Below, one piece after another: positions 61,193 through 64,000 of a DNA stretch of 64,000 nucleotides. A program made the position numbers and the translations under genes. The stretch spans positions 2,418,001-2,482,000 of the forward strand of contig OZ220706.1 of assembly GCA_965116695.1 (NCBI GenBank), written 5' to 3'. Every line of letters starts with the position of its first letter. Position 1 is the stretch's first letter. Below the pieces are notes generated by a model. That model worked only from the letters and a program-made list of their open reading frames with translations, ran no database searches and had not been told where the DNA came from. The DNA comes from JAJDTT01 sp965116695. GTDB lineage: Bacteria > Acidobacteriota > UBA6911 > RPQK01 > JAJDTT01.

Positions 61193-61262
61193 CATTGTGG
61201 GGATAATGTAGAAGTGGGAACGTTTAGGGGGGAACTGCCGTCCCCGCTATCCTCCTGAAGAT

Positions 61263-61453
61263 CGGCGCCTGAAAGACGCCGATCCAAGTCGGCGGCAAGA
61301 TGCCGCCGCTCCAGACGCCGATCCAAGTCGGCGGCAAGATGCCGCCGCTCCAGACGCCGATCCAAGTCGGCGCGTAAAACACGCCGCTCCAGACGCCGAT
61401 CCAACGGCGACAAGAATGTCGCCGCTCCCGGCGGCAAGGATGCCGCCGCTCCT
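61263..61453 (-). repeat. GGAGCGGCG hairpin cluster with alternating spacer units
   Basis: About nine short hairpin units alternate with a recurring 12-base block agacgccgatcc. Stems include ggcggca/tgccgcc (three times), ggcgcgt/acacgcc and ggcgaca/tgtcgcc. Read on the minus strand the hairpins start GGAGCGGCG. The cluster runs into the stop codon of the aldehyde dehydrogenase at 61452 and so lies in its 3' end, just as at 16403 and 54528. Stem changes are matched on both sides. Confidence 0.8.
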
Positions 61454-62870
61454 AGCTGTCCAGGTGGACGACGACCATCTTGGACTCGGTCATCTCTTCC
61501 ACGGCGTAACGGGGGCCTTCCTTGCCCATGCCGCTGTCCTTGAGGCCTCCGTAGGGCATGAGGTCGGCTCTCCACTGGGTGCCCCAGTTGATGTGCAGGT
61601 TGCCGCTGTCCACTTCCTGGGCGAATCGCAGGGCCCGGTCGATGTCCTGGGTGAAGATGGCCGCCGAAAGGCCGTAGCGGGTGTCGTTGGCCATGTCGAT
61701 GGCCTGGTCGATGTCGTCGAAGCGATTCACGGCCACGGCGGGACCGAAGAGCTCATCGCAACTGATCCGCATGGCCGGGTCCACGTCGGCCAGGATGGCC
61801 GGTTCCACCAGGGCCCCGTTGCGGCCTCCTCCGGTGAGCAGGCGGGCTCCCCCGTTCGCGGCTTCCTGAATCCAGTCGGACACGCGGATGGCGTCCGATT
61901 CCCGAACCAGCGGCCCCATGGTGGTCCCGTCCTGGAGTTGATCTCCGATGCGGATGTTCTCGACACCGGTCTTGAGACGGTCCAGGAAGTCGTCGTAGAT
62001 CCGGTCCGCGGCCAGCACCCGCTGGGCCGAGATGCAGACCTGTCCCGCGTTGGCGTATCCGGTGGCCACCGTGGCCGCGGCCACCTTGTCCAGATCGGCG
62101 TCGTCCATCACCAGCAGCGGGGCGTTGGACCCCAGTTCCATGGTGACCTTCTTCATTCCGGCCACTCGGCAGATGTGATCCCCCACTTCGTAGCTGCCGG
62201 TGAAGCTGATCTTGCGGACTCGAGGGTCGCCCGAGAGAAAGTCGCCCACCTCGCTGCCGGGACCGGTCAGGCAGGCCAGGGCTTGGGGCGGCGTCCCCGC
62301 TTCCAGCAGGATCTCCACCAGCTTGAGGGCCGAAAGTGGCGTGTCGGTGGCCGGCTTGACCACCACTGCGTTGCCGCCGGCCAGTCCGGGCCCCACCTTG
62401 TGGCAGACCAGGTGCAACGGAAAGTTGAACGGAGTGATGGCCGCCACCACGCCGCAGGGCACCCGGAGCGTAAAGCCGAGCCGTCCGGCGCAACCGGGCG
62501 CCGCGTCCAGCGGGAGCACCTCGCCGGTGATCCTCTTGGCTTCCTCTCCGGACAGCCGAATGATCTCGGCTGCGCGTACCGCCTCGATCCGGGCTTCCGC
62601 CAGGATCTTGCCCTCCTCGGAGCTGATGGTCCGGGCCAGTTCCTCGCTCCGCTCCTCCATGATGTCCGCCGCCCGGGTCAGGATTCGCGACCGGTCGTAA
62701 GCGGGCAGGTTCCGCATCACGCGGGCTCCTTCGACGGCGCCCGCCAAGGCGGCGTCCACGTCGGCGGCCCCGGCCTTGGGGACGGTGTCCACCACCGAGT
62801 CGTCGTAAGGATTCCTGACTTCGATCAGTTGCGGGGTCTCGGTCCACTCGCCTTGTACGAACATTCTCAT
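61452..62870 (-). CDS. Aldehyde dehydrogenase family protein
   Basis: The 472-residue protein has the NAD(P)-dependent aldehyde dehydrogenase fold: Asn149 in TPFNFPLHL, Glu245 in TMELGSNAPLLV (general base) and catalytic Cys279 in NAGQVCISAQRV, plus KISFTGSYEVGD in the cofactor site. It is closest in style to glyceraldehyde-3-phosphate/lactaldehyde/succinate-semialdehyde-type ALDHs. The substrate is not known. AAGGAG lies 8 nt before ATG 62870. The propeller gene downstream on the same strand reads into it from 62950. Confidence 0.92.
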   Translation of the reverse strand: MRMFVQGEWTETPQLIEVRNPYDDSVVDTVPKAGAADVDAALAGAVEGARVMRNLPAYDRSRILTRAADIMEERSEELARTISSEEGKILAEARIEAVRAAEIIRLSGEEAKRITGEVLPLDAAPGCAGRLGFTLRVPCGVVAAITPFNFPLHLVCHKVGPGLAGGNAVVVKPATDTPLSALKLVEILLEAGTPPQALACLTGPGSEVGDFLSGDPRVRKISFTGSYEVGDHICRVAGMKKVTMELGSNAPLLVMDDADLDKVAAATVATGYANAGQVCISAQRVLAADRIYDDFLDRLKTGVENIRIGDQLQDGTTMGPLVRESDAIRVSDWIQEAANGGARLLTGGGRNGALVEPAILADVDPAMRISCDELFGPAVAVNRFDDIDQAIDMANDTRYGLSAAIFTQDIDRALRFAQEVDSGNLHINWGTQWRADLMPYGGLKDSGMGKEGPRYAVEEMTESKMVVVHLDS

Positions 62871-62949
62871 GGCTTTTTCTCCTTACCGGTCCCTATCCCA
62901 AAATACGGCGCCGCCGCGCCGGTCCCGGCGTCTGGCGGAACGTTTCAGA

Positions 62950-64000
62950 TTAACGGAAGCGGAGGGAGTAGAGGTCCGCGTCCCGCATCACGATTTTCAG
63001 CCGAACCGGCTTGCCGGCGATCCGGTTCAGGGTGTCCCGAGCCGCCTTCGGGTGGCCCCGGTCCCACTTGACCGTGTGCTCGACCTCGTCTCCAAAGATC
63101 AGGGGCGAGTCCTCCAGTGCGAACCCGGGTACCGGATGGCCGTGCTCGTCCTGGACCTCGATCCGGATGCTCCCTGCGGCCGACGTGGAAAAGTTCAGGA
63201 CCAGATCGTCTCCCTTGAAGACGAAGGGCTTGGTCACCATCTCGCCACCCTGGTAATCGGCACGCAGGGAAGCGAACCCGTCCATGCGCACCGTCATTCG
63301 TTCCAGGTGGGCGCTGGGTGACGTGTAGTTCCGGGCCACGTACAGGGAAATTTCGTCGTCTCCCGTGGGGACGACGCCGGAAGAGACCATGTTGGTCCGA
63401 TGCACCCAGTTCTTGGGATCCCGTCCCGGACGGATGAAGGCTTCCCGGAACCGCCGGTCCCAGTGCACTCCGTCCCGGCTGGTCATGAACACCGCGTCGG
63501 AGACGCCGGCCCCCGCCGCGTTGTCATGGTAGGTCCTCCAGGGAACGAATCGCTTGGGAAAAGCCAGATAGATCTGGGGAGCGCGGAAATAGGGCTGGGT
63601 GGCGTTGGTGTAGAAATGCTCCCGCGGCGCGTCTCCGTAGTCGGCCCACTCTCCCTTCGTCCAGTGGATGAAGTCCTCGGAAGTGGCGCACTTCATGCTG
63701 CGGACTCCGTCCGTGAAATCACGGTAGATGGCGACGTAGAGCTGCCGGACCGGATCCCAGAAGGGCACGTTCAACGAATCGAATGCCCCGTCGCTGATGA
63801 CCGGCTCCTCCTGGATCCTGGTCCAACGGATGCCGTCGGTCGAAGCCAGCGCCAGCAGCGGCCCGCCTGCCAATGCCTTGTAACGCTGCGCCGGATCCGC
63901 TTTCGGGTTGCCGTCCTTGAAGGGAGCGAAATTGTGGCTGCCCCTGCCGATCCAGACGATGTTGTTGTCCTTGGATCCCTCGAACTCGATGAGTCCCAGA
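62950..64000 (-). CDS. GH32/43-like propeller protein (paralogue 4), 5' end outside window
   Basis: The frame is open from the right edge (reading LGLIEFEGSKDNNIVWIGRG) to the stop at 62950. It shows blades LALASTDGIRWTRIQEEPVI, ATSEDFIHWTKGEW and MTSRDGVHWDRRF, and the common C-terminal sandwich (VTKPFVFKGDDLVLNFSTSA; IRIEVQDEHGHPVPGF; LYSLRFR end). The N-terminal signal and first blades lie beyond base 64000. It is the most complete C-terminal match to paralogues 1 and 3. Confidence 0.85.
   Translation of the reverse strand, partial: LGLIEFEGSKDNNIVWIGRGSHNFAPFKDGNPKADPAQRYKALAGGPLLALASTDGIRWTRIQEEPVISDGAFDSLNVPFWDPVRQLYVAIYRDFTDGVRSMKCATSEDFIHWTKGEWADYGDAPREHFYTNATQPYFRAPQIYLAFPKRFVPWRTYHDNAAGAGVSDAVFMTSRDGVHWDRRFREAFIRPGRDPKNWVHRTNMVSSGVVPTGDDEISLYVARNYTSPSAHLERMTVRMDGFASLRADYQGGEMVTKPFVFKGDDLVLNFSTSAAGSIRIEVQDEHGHPVPGFALEDSPLIFGDEVEHTVKWDRGHPKAARDTLNRIAGKPVRLKIVMRDADLYSLRFR

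Noticed and set aside
61263..61453. CRISPR array or integron attC cluster
   Set aside because: Inter-hairpin blocks are constant, not unique, and there is no integrase or gene cassette.

Overview
The window reads as a high-GC, Gram-negative heterotroph. The best guess is an Acidobacteriota genome or a close relative. That is an inference from family content: a carboxypeptidase-regulatory-domain TonB receptor, a GWxTD protein, a TPR/CRTAC1 (FG-GAP plus ASPIC/UnbV) pair, multihaem c-type cytochromes fused to TPRs, and many secreted sugar-enzyme-like proteins. RlpA, several lipoproteins and two TonB receptors show an outer membrane. No rRNA, tRNA or CRISPR array was found.

Layout. 1-16.4 kb: a partial TonB receptor, divergent TPR genes, an IolE-like isomerase, an HpcH/HpaI aldolase, a heptahaem cytochrome-TPR fusion, a GWxTD protein, the TPR/CRTAC1 pair, an SDR and an LLM-type flavin oxidoreductase. 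16.4-27 kb: minus-strand secreted or Tat-exported sugar-type proteins (TIM-barrel protein, frameshifted Gfo/Idh/MocA oxidoreductase, GH32/43-like propeller, C69-type peptidase), a remnant of an AAA ATPase, a PhyH dioxygenase, a TPR lipoprotein and a second propeller gene. 27-27.7 kb: HicBA plus an RHH antitoxin with a decayed toxin. 28-34.3 kb: gamma-glutamyltransferase and a two-gene NAD-linked formate dehydrogenase. 34.4-40.3 kb: two tandem Ldh-family dehydrogenases facing three tandem PhyH dioxygenases and an SDR. 40.3-48.9 kb: YbdK-type ligase, RlpA, PQQ dehydrogenase, a second TIM-barrel protein, a membrane protein, a tyrosine phosphatase-like protein and a GBBH/TauD dioxygenase. 49-50.1 kb: a damaged PIN gene and an intact VapBC pair. 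50.3-58.6 kb: a pentahaem cytochrome/sugar-dehydrogenase operon, a ceramidase/LLM operon and a third propeller. 58.6-64 kb: a BtuB-like TonB receptor, HigBA, an aldehyde dehydrogenase and a fourth propeller cut by the window edge.

How it may work together (inference). Outer-membrane receptors and secreted propeller, TIM-barrel and peptidase proteins suggest scavenging of complex organic matter. Four Fe(II)/2-oxoglutarate PhyH enzymes, a GBBH-like hydroxylase, SDR, Ldh and aldehyde dehydrogenases, LLM enzymes and formate dehydrogenase would oxidise the products and recover NADH. No single known pathway accounts for the set.

The most distinctive non-coding features are nested inverted-repeat elements: covarying GGAGCGGCG hairpin clusters, each abutting the 3' end of a minus-strand gene, large palindromic elements at 9.2 and 50.2 kb, and short perfect palindromes sitting exactly at the translation starts of a toxin operon and an ATPase remnant.
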